From contig NVQB01000001.1 of NCBI GenBank assembly GCA_002319075.1, forward strand, positions 1,302,001 to 1,366,000: a DNA stretch of 64,000 nt, written 5' to 3'. Both the position numbers and the translations under genes were made by a program. This stretch comes from Sphingobacteriaceae bacterium. GTDB taxonomy: Bacteria > Bacteroidota > Bacteroidia > B-17B0 > Aurantibacillaceae. This document shows, one piece after another, positions 17,554 to 27,166 of this stretch. The stretch's first letter is position 1. Every line of letters begins with the position of its first letter. Under the pieces are notes generated by a model. It saw only the letters and a program-made list of their open reading frames with translations. It ran no database searches and was not told the origin of the DNA.

Positions 17554-17571
17554 AGTAAGTGAATACTTACT
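17554..17571. promoter_or_regulatory. TetR-like palindromic operator upstream of first susC
   Basis: AGTAAGTGAATACTTACT has perfect 7-bp arms around a 4-bp spacer, 45 bp before the susC ATG. Related sites with the same arm-spacer geometry occur at 37178, 41957, 41977 and 50982. Confidence 0.55.
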
Positions 17572-17616
17572 TAAAAAAACAACCAAAAAAAAATACTAAA
17601 TTAAACAAAGCAACTA

Positions 17617-20600
17617 ATGAGAAAACGACTACACACACTAAATCGAGCCGCATTAACATGTCTCTTGTTAATGACTGCATCTCTAATTACTGCACAAACA
17701 CGTAATATTACGGGCCGCCTTATAAGCGCCGGTAATGACACCCTCGTGGGTGCAGTGGTTAAGCAGAAAGGAACAAATGTTGGAACACAAACTGGACCGG
17801 ATGGAAGTTATTCCCTTACAGTTCCGGATACTGCAAATGTTACACTCATATTTTCTTACATAGGATATGCCGACAAAGAAGTTGTTGTAGGATTGCAATC
17901 TTCTGCCAGCCCTGTAATGGAAGACGACTCAAAAATTTTAGACGACGTTGTTGTGGTTGGTTATGGTACCGTTAAGAAAAGTGATCTTACCGGATCGGTT
18001 GCAAGCATTAAACCCGACGAACTCAAAAAAGTTCCGACTGCCAATATTATGGAATCTATTCAGGGTAAAGTTGCCGGTGTGGATATTACGAGAACAAGTG
18101 GAGAGGCCGGCGCGGCGGTTAATGTAACCGTTCGTGGTAACCGTTCGATTACGGCAGGTAACGGACCGTTATATATAGTTGACGGAGTTCAATACTCGAA
18201 CATCCAGGATATCAATCCTAACGACATTCAAAGTATGGAAGTTCTAAAAGACGCGTCCTCTACTGCTATTTATGGATCACGCGGTTCAAACGGTGTTATT
18301 ATCGTTACTACCAAAAGAGGTGCCTCGGGAAAAACAAAAGTGTTCTTTAACAGTTACACAGGTTTTTCGCAGGTGGAAGGGATGCCGGAAGGTTTGAGCG
18401 GTGAGCAGTACATTGCGCTTCGCCGTGAAGCCTACCGTACTAACGGAATATGGAACAGCGTTGCAGATGATCCTAAAATTTTTAACGGTGCTGAATTAGG
18501 CTGGATTGCCGATGGCACTTCAACAAATTATGTTGACAAATTAGTACACAACGGCCTGCAACAAGATTATCAAATTGGTATTTCAGGTGGAACAAACAAA
18601 TTAAAATCTTATTTCTCGTTAGACTACTATCAAGAAAAAGGCATTGTGAAATTAGACGAGTTGAAACGCTACACCGGTCGCGTTAACCTGGATTATTCTG
18701 TAAATAAGTATTTCAAAGTTGGAACACAAACACAGATAACCTATTATGACCAAAGTAAGAGATCGAATGCTATGACAAAAGCCCTTGGTACAACACCACT
18801 AGGACCCGCTTTTGACGACGGAGGAACATTAATTTATTATCCCGGAACAGGAGCCAATCCAAATCCTTTAGCTGACGAGCAAGCGAATGTATATTCCAAC
18901 CTTGGCAACACTTTAAGAATTTTTCCTACTGTTTACGCTGAATTAACTCCATTTAAGGGATTCACGGCCAGAACAAATGTGTCGTTAAATATGACCTCTG
19001 CACAGGAAGGCTTGTATGCCGGAGCATTTAGCGTTGGCCAACTAGGTACGGTTTCAAAATCAAGTATGACAAACAATAACAATAATAATCTTGATTGGCA
19101 GGGAATTTTAAATTACACCAAAGAAATTAAAAACCATTCTTTTGGAATTACTGCATTAACAGAATTGATCCAAAACAAAACGGTTACTATGAATGCGCAG
19201 GGTCAAAACCAATTGGTAGCCTCACAGCTATTTTACAATGTTGGTGCCAACACTCAAAACGTAGCCATTGCAAGTGGTTATTCAAAAACGGCATTAGTGT
19301 CTTTCGCGGGTCGCGTTAATTACGCTTTTAAAAGCAGGTATTTGTTAACAGCTACCATGCGCAGCGATGGAGCATCTGTTCTTGCTGAAGGCAACAAATG
19401 GGATTACTTTCCTTCAGTAGCTGCGGGCTGGCGTTTCAGCGAAGAGAAATTCTTCGCAGGAGCTAAGAAAACTTTCAACACTGCTAAATTAAGAGCCAGT
19501 TATGGATTAGCGGGTAATGCCTCAGTAGCTGCTTATTCTTCTCAAAACACTTTAATCAGAATTCCTTTTGCTTATGGTGATAATTCAGCAACCGGATATG
19601 TTTACAATTCACAAATTGGTAACCCCGATCTTAAATGGGAAAAATCAGCAACTGCAGATATCGGACTTGATATAGGAATGTTGAATGATAGAATTCAGTT
19701 TACGGGTGATGTATACGACACACACACAAACAACTTATTATTGAACCGTGTTCTTCCGCTTTCTACCGGTGTAAGCGCCGTAACTGAAAACGTTGGAAAA
19801 ACCCGTAACCGTGGGATTGAACTATCGTTAACTTCAGTGAATATCCAAAAGAAAAATTTTCAATGGAGTACTACTGTTACCTTTATGAAAAATAAAGAAG
19901 AAGTTAAAGAACTTGTTGGCGGTGTAAACATTTTAAATATCGGAACATCTTCAAATCCACAATACTTAGTAGTTGGTTCACCCGTTAACACCTTTTTTGA
20001 TTACCAAAAGGTTGGCATCTGGCAATTAGGTCAGGAAGATGAGGCTGCTAAATTTGGACAAAAACCCGGAGATATTCATGTGAAAGACGTGAATGGTGAC
20101 GGCAAAATAAATACTGATGACCGTACTGTTCTTGGGTCGCAGGTTCCAAAATGGAGCGGTGGATTTAATTCTGAATTCAAATACAAGGGATTTGATTTGA
20201 GTTTTTACATCTACGCACGTGTTGGTCAAAAAGTTTATTTAAACAACACCGGGAATCTTTACGATCCGCGCGTACAATGGAACAGTGTTAACATGAATGG
20301 TTTTGATTACTGGACACCTGAAAATCCAACAAACGATCTTCCTCGTCCGAACTCTAACTTAACTTATAGCAGCCTTCAATACTATAACACTATTGGTTAT
20401 ATGAATGGTTCTTTTGTGAAGTTAAGAAATGTTCAAATTGGCTATACTTTCCCGACGAGAATTACACAAAAAGTTAAAATCGAAAGACTTAAAGTATACG
20501 TAACAGGAAAAAATCTCATCACCTGGAGCAAGACCAAAAATTATGATCCGGAAATGAACGGCTCGTTAAATAATCCTTTAGTAAGATTATTCATTGGTGG

Positions 20601-20619
20601 TGTAAATATTGATTTCTAA
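17617..20619 (+). CDS. susC: SusC/RagA-family TonB-dependent outer-membrane transporter (pectin module A)
   Basis: Outer-membrane active importer of 1000 residues. A signal peptide ends near residue 26, followed by a carboxypeptidase-regulatory-like domain (ITGRLISAGNDTLVGAVVKQ), the TonB-box-proximal DDVVVVGYGTVKKSDLTGSV, a plug domain (IQGKVAGVDITR, YIVDGVQYSN, SMEVLKDASSTAIYGSRGSNGVI) and a 22-strand beta-barrel ending in an aromatic C-terminus (VNIDF). No STN domain is seen, so it is not of the FecA/anti-sigma signalling type. It forms a pair with the SusD 22 bp downstream. The enzymes that follow suggest rhamnogalacturonan oligosaccharides as cargo. Confidence 0.95.
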   Translation: MRKRLHTLNRAALTCLLLMTASLITAQTRNITGRLISAGNDTLVGAVVKQKGTNVGTQTGPDGSYSLTVPDTANVTLIFSYIGYADKEVVVGLQSSASPVMEDDSKILDDVVVVGYGTVKKSDLTGSVASIKPDELKKVPTANIMESIQGKVAGVDITRTSGEAGAAVNVTVRGNRSITAGNGPLYIVDGVQYSNIQDINPNDIQSMEVLKDASSTAIYGSRGSNGVIIVTTKRGASGKTKVFFNSYTGFSQVEGMPEGLSGEQYIALRREAYRTNGIWNSVADDPKIFNGAELGWIADGTSTNYVDKLVHNGLQQDYQIGISGGTNKLKSYFSLDYYQEKGIVKLDELKRYTGRVNLDYSVNKYFKVGTQTQITYYDQSKRSNAMTKALGTTPLGPAFDDGGTLIYYPGTGANPNPLADEQANVYSNLGNTLRIFPTVYAELTPFKGFTARTNVSLNMTSAQEGLYAGAFSVGQLGTVSKSSMTNNNNNNLDWQGILNYTKEIKNHSFGITALTELIQNKTVTMNAQGQNQLVASQLFYNVGANTQNVAIASGYSKTALVSFAGRVNYAFKSRYLLTATMRSDGASVLAEGNKWDYFPSVAAGWRFSEEKFFAGAKKTFNTAKLRASYGLAGNASVAAYSSQNTLIRIPFAYGDNSATGYVYNSQIGNPDLKWEKSATADIGLDIGMLNDRIQFTGDVYDTHTNNLLLNRVLPLSTGVSAVTENVGKTRNRGIELSLTSVNIQKKNFQWSTTVTFMKNKEEVKELVGGVNILNIGTSSNPQYLVVGSPVNTFFDYQKVGIWQLGQEDEAAKFGQKPGDIHVKDVNGDGKINTDDRTVLGSQVPKWSGGFNSEFKYKGFDLSFYIYARVGQKVYLNNTGNLYDPRVQWNSVNMNGFDYWTPENPTNDLPRPNSNLTYSSLQYYNTIGYMNGSFVKLRNVQIGYTFPTRITQKVKIERLKVYVTGKNLITWSKTKNYDPEMNGSLNNPLVRLFIGGVNIDF

Positions 20620-20641
20620 TTAAAGCATTAAAATAAAGACT

Positions 20642-22273
20642 ATGAAATATTCATATATAAAAGCAGGTTTATTAATCACAATTCTATCAATATCAGTTGT
20701 GGCTTGCAAGAAAAAACTTGAAGAATACAATCCAAGCGGATTAACAGATCAAAGTGTTTATACCACTCCGGCAGGTTTTGAGAGCCTGGTAAACGGAGCC
20801 TATTCCTTCCAGCGCTGGTGGTACGGAAAAGTTCAGGGGTATGCTATCTCAGAAATGGGCACGGACCTTTGGGCAAGTGGCTCTGCAGATCAGTATCCTG
20901 AATTAACGCAATACACAAACTTACAAGGTGTAAGCGAGCCGGTTACTACTGAATGGTCGAAGCTTTATGCTGCGGTGAATATGTGTAACACCGGCCTTGC
21001 AAAAATTGACGGTTCAGGATTAAGTGCAGCTCTAATTAAAACACGTACCGCTGAATTAAAATTTTTAAGAGCATTTTATTATTGGCATATAGTAGAGATG
21101 TGGGGCGGCGTTAATTTTAGTACTGTGCCTACCGAAGGTATTGTTACGACTGCAAACAAGACCCCCGTTGAAAAATTCTATGAGCAAATTTTTGCCGACC
21201 TTACTGATGCTATTGCAGGATTGCCAAACACAACTGCAGACTATGGCAGAGCAACAAAACCAGCAGCCGAGGCTTTTATGGCAAGGATGTGTATAACGCG
21301 CGGACGTCACGCAGATGCAATTACTTACGCAAATAACGTGATTACCAAATACACTTTTTCCCTTTTACCAAACTATGCTGATCTCTGGAAAATGTCAAAT
21401 CTTCAAAATAAAGAAATCGTGTATGCAGTAAATTACTCCTCTAATTTATTATTAAACGACCGTACTGATCCTGTAAACTACCCAACCGGCGACGGTAATG
21501 GAAGTAACAATGGTCATCTTTTCTTTGTTATGAAATATGATGATCAACCTGGGATGGCAAGAGATATAAATGGCGGACGACCATACAATCGCTGGATGCC
21601 TTCGCGCTTTTTACTTGATTTATTTACTACCGGCGACACACGTTACGACGCCTCATTTAACCAGGTTTGGTATTCTAATTCGGCTACACGCCCAGCAGGT
21701 ATGGCACTTGGTGACACGGCGCTTTTCGCGACAAAAAAATCGATAGCTGTAAAATCAACCAAGTACAAAACATTTGACAGAGATGTTGTATACAATGCAA
21801 ACGGGTCTGCGAAAAACAGATTACAGTATGTGGCTTTGAAAAAATTCATGGATCCAACACGTACATCAGTTAACGAACAACAAAGTGCGAGAGATGCGTA
21901 TGTGATCAGGCTGCCGGAAATGTACCTGATTATTGCAGAGGCAAATTTAGCTTTGGGTAACACGGCTGCGGCAGCCACAGCAATTAATACAGTGAGACAA
22001 AGAGCGGCTGGTGGGACTAATGTTCTTGATATAACAGCAGCCGACGTAACTCTTGATTTTATACTGGATGAGAGAGCCCGTGAATTTGCAGGTGAACAAT
22101 TGCGCTGGTTTGACTTAAAACGTACTAATACCTTAGTTAGCCGCGTTCAGGCTCATAATCCGGATGTGGCCGCAAAAATTCAATCTTATCATATAGTTCG
22201 TCCGATTCCTCAAAGTCAGATTGATGCTGTAACAAATAAAGGAGAGTTTTCACAAAATCCTGGTTACCAATAG
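20642..22273 (+). CDS. susD: SusD/RagB-family outer-membrane glycan-binding lipoprotein (module A)
   Basis: Surface lipoprotein lid of the SusCD importer, 543 residues. The lipobox is ISVVAC (Cys22). SusD hallmarks are the TPR helices in the N-terminal half (AELKFLRAFYYWHIVEMWGG at about 140-159) and the C-terminal region with YLIIAEANLALGN, ERAREFAGEQLRWFDLKR and the terminal PRPIPQSQI-like IVRPIPQSQID/NPGYQ. It follows susC by 22 bp. A strong hairpin just after its stop probably marks the end of the high-expression susCD transcript. Confidence 0.95.
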   Translation: MKYSYIKAGLLITILSISVVACKKKLEEYNPSGLTDQSVYTTPAGFESLVNGAYSFQRWWYGKVQGYAISEMGTDLWASGSADQYPELTQYTNLQGVSEPVTTEWSKLYAAVNMCNTGLAKIDGSGLSAALIKTRTAELKFLRAFYYWHIVEMWGGVNFSTVPTEGIVTTANKTPVEKFYEQIFADLTDAIAGLPNTTADYGRATKPAAEAFMARMCITRGRHADAITYANNVITKYTFSLLPNYADLWKMSNLQNKEIVYAVNYSSNLLLNDRTDPVNYPTGDGNGSNNGHLFFVMKYDDQPGMARDINGGRPYNRWMPSRFLLDLFTTGDTRYDASFNQVWYSNSATRPAGMALGDTALFATKKSIAVKSTKYKTFDRDVVYNANGSAKNRLQYVALKKFMDPTRTSVNEQQSARDAYVIRLPEMYLIIAEANLALGNTAAAATAINTVRQRAAGGTNVLDITAADVTLDFILDERAREFAGEQLRWFDLKRTNTLVSRVQAHNPDVAAKIQSYHIVRPIPQSQIDAVTNKGEFSQNPGYQ

Positions 22274-22282
22274 TCAAATTTT

Positions 22283-22312
22283 TAACTTTATAAAAAGTGT
22301 GTGAAGCAATTC
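22283..22312 (+). terminator. 13-bp perfect hairpin with GCAA tetraloop after susD
   Basis: The stem AAAAGTGTGTGAA pairs with TTCACACACTTTT around a GCAA (GNRA-type) loop at 22296-22299, followed by TATTTTTTA. It begins 9 bp after the susD stop. It can serve as an intrinsic terminator or as an mRNA-stabilising 3' structure with partial read-through into the GH105 gene 39 bp further on. Confidence 0.75.
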
Positions 22313-22350
22313 ACACACTTTTATTTTTTAATTCTTTCTTTAATAGTTCT

Positions 22351-23496
22351 ATGCTTAATTTTAAAAAAATAGTTTCCGCTTTTCTTTTCATCACATTCTT
22401 TTCCGGATCTATTCCCCTGAATGCGCAAACCCTTCCCGATAAAAAACAAGTATTATCCTCTATGCAACTTGCCAATTCGTATTTCATGGCAAAATGGCCG
22501 GACGCAGGAAAAGATATTACCGTAAAAGAAATTACCCGCCCCAGCAATATATGGACAAGAGCCGTTTATTATGAAGGCCTCATGGAACTTTATAAAACAG
22601 ACAAACAGAAGAAATACCTTGATTACGCGGTACAATGGGGCGAAGCTCATAAATGGGGCCTTCGCAAAGGAGTAGAAACCCGTAATGCTGATAATCAATG
22701 CTGCGGACAAATTTACTTTGATGTTTATAAACTAACCAAAAAACCAGAATGCATTAAGGACATAAAAGCATCTATTGACCTTATGGTTAAAAGTGATAAG
22801 GAAGATGACTGGAACTGGATTGACGCTATTCAAATGGCAATGCCTGTTTTTGTGCGACTTGGTGTGGAATACAAAGACACGAGTTATTTTAATAAAATGT
22901 ACAAACTCTATGCTTTTGCAAAGTATAAACATGGAGGAAATGGCTTATATAATGCCGCCGATAAATTATGGTGGAGAGATAAAGATTTTGTTCCTCCGTA
23001 TAAAGAGCCTAACGGTGAAGACTGCTACTGGAGTCGTGGTAATGGCTGGGTAGTTGCCGCACTGGTGCGCGTTTTAGAAAAATTACCAAAATCAGATCCA
23101 CACTATAAAGAGTATTTACAGGATTATAAAGATATGATGGGCGCTTTATTGCCTATACAACACGCCGATGGACTTTGGACCGCCAGCCTGCACGATTCAA
23201 CAAATTACGGAGGAAAAGAAATTACCGGAAGTTCGCTTTTTATTTATGGAATGGCCTGGGGAATAAATAATAAACTACTTGATAAAAAAATATACTTACC
23301 TGTTATTGCAAAATCATGGAATACAATTGTAAAAGATGCCGTTCATGCTGATGGTTTTTTAGGGTATGTTCAGGGAACGGGGAAAGAACCGAAAGACGGG
23401 CAACCTGTAACTTACACAAGCGTTCCGGACTTTGAAGATTATGGCCTGGGATGTTTCTTACTTGCAGGTACCGAAATCTATAAATTAAAACGTTAA
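22351..23496 (+). CDS. GH105 unsaturated rhamnogalacturonyl/galacturonyl hydrolase
   Basis: Predicted periplasmic or surface (alpha/alpha)6-barrel hydrolase of 381 residues that removes delta-4,5-unsaturated uronates from pectin oligosaccharides by hydration of the double bond. A signal peptide (MLNFKKIVSAFLFITFFSG.. LNAQ) sets the start at 22351; the open frame reaches 22297 but that start lies inside the terminator hairpin. GH105 motifs are DDWNWIDAIQMAMPVF with the catalytic Asp, GEDCYWSRGNGWVVAALVRVL and EITGSSLFIYGMAWGINN. Unlike the other two GH105 genes here it has no extra domain. Whether rhamnogalacturonan or homogalacturonan products are preferred cannot be told. Confidence 0.9.
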   Translation: MLNFKKIVSAFLFITFFSGSIPLNAQTLPDKKQVLSSMQLANSYFMAKWPDAGKDITVKEITRPSNIWTRAVYYEGLMELYKTDKQKKYLDYAVQWGEAHKWGLRKGVETRNADNQCCGQIYFDVYKLTKKPECIKDIKASIDLMVKSDKEDDWNWIDAIQMAMPVFVRLGVEYKDTSYFNKMYKLYAFAKYKHGGNGLYNAADKLWWRDKDFVPPYKEPNGEDCYWSRGNGWVVAALVRVLEKLPKSDPHYKEYLQDYKDMMGALLPIQHADGLWTASLHDSTNYGGKEITGSSLFIYGMAWGINNKLLDKKIYLPVIAKSWNTIVKDAVHADGFLGYVQGTGKEPKDGQPVTYTSVPDFEDYGLGCFLLAGTEIYKLKR

Positions 23497-23498
23497 AT

Positions 23499-23574
23499 CC
23501 GGGATCAGATTATTGTTTTTTATTCATTAAAATGTTAGTGATTTTAGGATTACAAGACCGTAATCTGCTCCGGG
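23499..23574 (+). other. long-range inverted repeat upstream of the unassigned hydrolase
   Basis: CCGGGATCAGATTA (23499-23512) can pair with TAATCTGCTCCGG (23561-23573) with one bulge, leaving a loop of about 48 nt, followed by GGTTTTCTTTCTTTC. It could be a terminator for the upstream GH105 or part of a leader for the next operon. Confidence 0.35.
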
Positions 23575-23613
23575 GTTTTCTTTCTTTCTAAACTATTTAA
23601 ATTCTTAAAAAAA

Positions 23614-23630
23614 CAGACAATACAGGACAG
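23614..23630 (+). promoter_or_regulatory. CAGGACAG-type motif upstream of the rhamnogalacturonan enzyme operon
   Basis: CAGACAAT followed after one base by CAGGACAG, 34 bp before the ATG at 23664. The second unit is identical to that at 37135-37142. It is a weak candidate for the direct-repeat operator seen at 37125 and 14501. Confidence 0.3.
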
Positions 23631-23663
23631 TGTTTTGATTAATAATACCAATATTTGAAAAGC

Positions 23664-25796
23664 ATGAAACACATTGCCTATTTACTTATTTTTATTTTTG
23701 TTAGCGGGCATTTTTTTGCGCAGGAAAAAATAAACCGGAAAGAAGTTGTTCAAAGACATAGAGTTGAATTAAAAAAACCAGATACTCTTTCATCTCTTAC
23801 AGTGGGCAACGGCGAGTTCGCCTTTACAGCAGACATCACAGGTTTGCAAACATTTCCTAAAGAATACCAAAACGGAGTACCGCTGGGAACCCAGTCAGAA
23901 TGGGGATGGCACAGCTTTCCTAATACGGAGAACTATAAGTTTGAAGAAACTTTCCGGTATTACGATTTAGATAACCGTAAAATTCCCTACTCCGTTCAAT
24001 TAAAAGAGCAGAGAGGAAAAGATGCCTGCGAGTATTTTCGTAAAAACGCTCATCGTTTACAATTGGCAAATATCGGAATGGATATTTACAAAAAAGATGG
24101 CACTCTTATTCAACTCAAAGACCTTACAGATTGTTCGCAGACGCTTGATCCCTGGTCGGGAGAACTATCAAGTACTTTTAACGTAGAAGGAGAGGAAATA
24201 AAAGTTACTACTTACGGACATCAGCAAAAAGATTTAATAGGTTTTAAAATAAATTCAAATTTATTACAACAAGGAAAAATAAAGATTAATATCAAATTCC
24301 CCTTTCCAACTGCTCAATTTTCAGATATGGGTGTTTATTATGGCGATGCTGAAAAACACAGCTCACAAATAACCACCAACAAAAAAAACAGCGGCATAAT
24401 TAAACATACTTTAGATACAAGCACTTATTTTCTGAACGTAAACTGGTCAAATAAAGCCGAACTAACCGAAAAATCTAAACATTATTTCAGTATTAGTCCT
24501 GATGCCTCAAGTGCAACCTTTGAGTGCACTATTCTTTTTACAAAAAACAATAAACTTCAAAACACTGACAATTTCGCTTCTGCAAAAACAAGCAGTGAAA
24601 CAAGTTGGGAAAAATTCTGGCAATCAGGCGGAGCAATTGATTTTAGTGGAAGCACAGACACCAGAGCCAATGAACTTGAACGCAGAATTATTCTTTCACA
24701 ATATCTTACCAAAGTGCAATGCGCGGGTAATTGTCCACCACAGGAAACCGGTTTAACATACAATAGCTGGTATGGTAAACCTCACCTTGAAATGTACTGG
24801 TGGCATGCCGCGCATTTTGCACTTTGGAACCGTACTGATTTACTTGAAAAAAGTATGCAATGGTATTTTGCAGCTTACAAAGGAGCGCAGGAAATTGCTA
24901 AACGACAAGGATACAAAGGCGCACGCTGGCAAAAAATGACGGACAATGCGGGAAACGAAAGTCCTTCATCTATAGGCGCGCTGCTCATCTGGCAACAACC
25001 TCACCTTATTTATTTAGCCGATTTGGTTTATAAAACCAGGAAGGATGAGAAAACCCTTGACAAATATAAAGAACTGGTATTTGCTACTGCAGATTTCATG
25101 GCGTCATTTCCTCAATATGACAAGGAAAAAAAACACTACAATTTAGGGAAAGGTTTAATTCCGGCACAGGAATGCTTTAATGCAGCAGACACTTATAACC
25201 CCACTTATGAGCTGGCTTACTGGCACTGGGCCCTGAACAAAGCGCAGGAATGGCGGATACTATCAGGCCTGGAAAGAAAAAAAGAATGGGACGATGTTAT
25301 CAAAGCCTTAGCTCCTCTTCCACAAAAAAACGGTGTGTATTTAGCAGCAGAAAGTGTGCCCGATTGTTACGCTGCTGACAGTAAGTATTTAATCGACCAT
25401 CCTGCGGTTCTTGCCGCTTTAAGTACAATTCCGCCCTCTAACGGTTTAGATACCGCCGCAATGCACCGTACATTTAATTGGGTAGATAAAGTATGGACCT
25501 GGGAACACACCTGGGGCTGGGATTTTCCCTTAGTGGCGATGACAGCTGTGAGACTAAACTCACCTAAGCAGGCTTTGGATGCGTTATTTATGAACGTTCA
25601 AACCAACACTTATTTACCCAATGGCCATAATTACCAGGACGAACGCCTGACCATCTATTTGCCCGGAAATGGCGGACTATTATCAGCTGTAGCACTGATG
25701 TGCGCTGGTTCAGAAAATTCAAAAATTGAAAATCCCGGTTTTCCAAAAGACGGTAGCTGGAAAGTGAAATGGGAGAATTTAAATAAAATGCCTTAA
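23664..25796 (+). CDS. exported six-hairpin glycoside hydrolase-like protein, family unassigned (GH65/GH95-like fold)
   Basis: A 710-residue exported protein (signal peptide KHIAYLLIFIFVSGHFFAQ; ATG at 23664 preferred over a TTG nine bases upstream). Residues about 25-310 look like the beta-sandwich that precedes GH65/GH95-type catalytic domains (SLTVGNGEFAFTADITGLQT). Residues about 330-690 look like an (alpha/alpha)6 barrel: SWYGKPHLEMYWWHAAHFALW, PAQECFNAADTYNP, WTWEHTWGWDFPLVAM. Conserved Glu/Asp/His in those motifs are candidate catalytic residues. I do not recognise a CAZy family. It heads an operon with GH105, CE12, GH106, GH2 and CE12, so a side-chain or backbone sugar of rhamnogalacturonan is a likely target. 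Confidence 0.7.
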   Translation: MKHIAYLLIFIFVSGHFFAQEKINRKEVVQRHRVELKKPDTLSSLTVGNGEFAFTADITGLQTFPKEYQNGVPLGTQSEWGWHSFPNTENYKFEETFRYYDLDNRKIPYSVQLKEQRGKDACEYFRKNAHRLQLANIGMDIYKKDGTLIQLKDLTDCSQTLDPWSGELSSTFNVEGEEIKVTTYGHQQKDLIGFKINSNLLQQGKIKINIKFPFPTAQFSDMGVYYGDAEKHSSQITTNKKNSGIIKHTLDTSTYFLNVNWSNKAELTEKSKHYFSISPDASSATFECTILFTKNNKLQNTDNFASAKTSSETSWEKFWQSGGAIDFSGSTDTRANELERRIILSQYLTKVQCAGNCPPQETGLTYNSWYGKPHLEMYWWHAAHFALWNRTDLLEKSMQWYFAAYKGAQEIAKRQGYKGARWQKMTDNAGNESPSSIGALLIWQQPHLIYLADLVYKTRKDEKTLDKYKELVFATADFMASFPQYDKEKKHYNLGKGLIPAQECFNAADTYNPTYELAYWHWALNKAQEWRILSGLERKKEWDDVIKALAPLPQKNGVYLAAESVPDCYAADSKYLIDHPAVLAALSTIPPSNGLDTAAMHRTFNWVDKVWTWEHTWGWDFPLVAMTAVRLNSPKQALDALFMNVQTNTYLPNGHNYQDERLTIYLPGNGGLLSAVALMCAGSENSKIENPGFPKDGSWKVKWENLNKMP

Positions 25797-25801
25797 GACC
25801 G

Positions 25802-27160
25802 ATGAAAAAAATAATCTTACTATCCGCCTTCGCCGCAAGTTTTACATACGCACACGCTCAATACACGAGTGGTAAAGGAAACGATGTTACCAGCCCGCTT
25901 CATTTAATGAAACCTGACTATGTAACTCCGTATTCGGCCATGAGCAAGGAAGACATTAAAAAAGTGATAGACCGAGTTTATGCTTATCTCGATGCGGTAA
26001 CACCTGCGCAGATGGTAAACAAACAAACCAACGAAGTGGTTAGCGATATTCTAAAACTGGATACAAATACAATTGTTCAACCTGGCGATTACCGCTTGAC
26101 AAGTTATGAATGGGGTGTTACCTATTCTGCTTTTTTGCGCGCTACTGAAACTACCTCAGATAAAAAATATTCAGAGTATGTCAAAAAACGTTTCGATTTC
26201 CTTGCCACCTGGGTTCCACCTGTAAAAAAATTAGTGGATGCAGGTAAGTATAAAACCAAAGACTTCCCTTTACACCAACCAATTGCACCACATGCGCTAG
26301 ATGATGCCGGAGCGGTGTGCGCTGCTATGATCAAAGCAACAAATGCCGGATTAAATACAAACCTCCGTCCTCTTATTGATAATTACATTGCTTATGTGGC
26401 AACAAAAGAATACAGATTGGCTGACGGAACATTGGCCCGTAACCGTCCGCAAAAAAACACCTTATGGTTAGACGATCTATACATGGGAGTTCCCGCAATC
26501 GCTAATATGGGAAAACTAACAAACGAAAAAAAGTATTTTGATGACGCTGTTAATCAACTTAAATTATTTACTGAACGCATGTTTAATAAAGAGAAAGGTC
26601 TTTACATGCACGGGTGGGTAGAGGGCATGGAGCAACACCCGCAATTTCACTGGGGACGCGCTAATGGTTGGGCGATTTTAACCATGGTTGAATTGCTAGA
26701 CGTACTACCAGAAAATCATGAAGGAAGACCATATGTACTATCGCAACTAAAAGCACATGCGAAAGGCTTAGCGTCCTATCAATCGGGCTTTGGATTCTGG
26801 CATCAATTATTAGATCGTGAAGATTCTTATCTGGAAACTTCTGCCACAGCCATCTACGCTTATTGTTTTGCGCATGCTATTAATAAAGGGTGGCTGGATG
26901 CTAAGGCCTACGCGCCAGCAGCTATGTTAGCATGGAATGCCGTAGCCACAAAAGTAAATGATAAAGGGCAAGTAGAAGGTACCTGTGTTGGTACCGGAAT
27001 GGCCTTTGATCCTGCATTTTATTATTATCGTCCTGTAAATGTTTTCGCTGCGCACGGATATGGTCCGGTAATTATGGCCGGTGCCGAAATGTATGAACTT
27101 ATGAAAACGAGTCCCCTTAAACTTAATGACAGCTCCATTCAGTACTACAAAGACAAATAA
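25802..27160 (+). CDS. GH105 unsaturated rhamnogalacturonyl hydrolase (YteR/YesR-like)
   Basis: A 452-residue exported GH105 enzyme with signal peptide MKKIILLSAFAASFTYAHAQ. The (alpha/alpha)6 domain shows NTLWLDDLYMGVPAIAN with the catalytic Asp, LYMHGWVEGMEQ, FHWGRANGWAILTMVELLD, FWHQLLDREDSYLETSATAI and VGTGMAFDPAFYYYRPVN. It should release unsaturated galacturonate from the non-reducing end of rhamnogalacturonan oligosaccharides. It is 5 bp downstream of the six-hairpin hydrolase and 6 bp upstream of CE12, so all are one transcript. It differs from the GH105 at 22351 in motif details, suggesting distinct specificity. Confidence 0.92.
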   Translation: MKKIILLSAFAASFTYAHAQYTSGKGNDVTSPLHLMKPDYVTPYSAMSKEDIKKVIDRVYAYLDAVTPAQMVNKQTNEVVSDILKLDTNTIVQPGDYRLTSYEWGVTYSAFLRATETTSDKKYSEYVKKRFDFLATWVPPVKKLVDAGKYKTKDFPLHQPIAPHALDDAGAVCAAMIKATNAGLNTNLRPLIDNYIAYVATKEYRLADGTLARNRPQKNTLWLDDLYMGVPAIANMGKLTNEKKYFDDAVNQLKLFTERMFNKEKGLYMHGWVEGMEQHPQFHWGRANGWAILTMVELLDVLPENHEGRPYVLSQLKAHAKGLASYQSGFGFWHQLLDREDSYLETSATAIYAYCFAHAINKGWLDAKAYAPAAMLAWNAVATKVNDKGQVEGTCVGTGMAFDPAFYYYRPVNVFAAHGYGPVIMAGAEMYELMKTSPLKLNDSSIQYYKDK

Positions 27161-27166
27161 AGCCAG

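Noticed and set aside
22297-22350. N-terminal extension of the first GH105 gene
   Set aside because: The extra start lies in the loop and stem of the terminator hairpin, and the signal peptide begins at the ATG at 22351.
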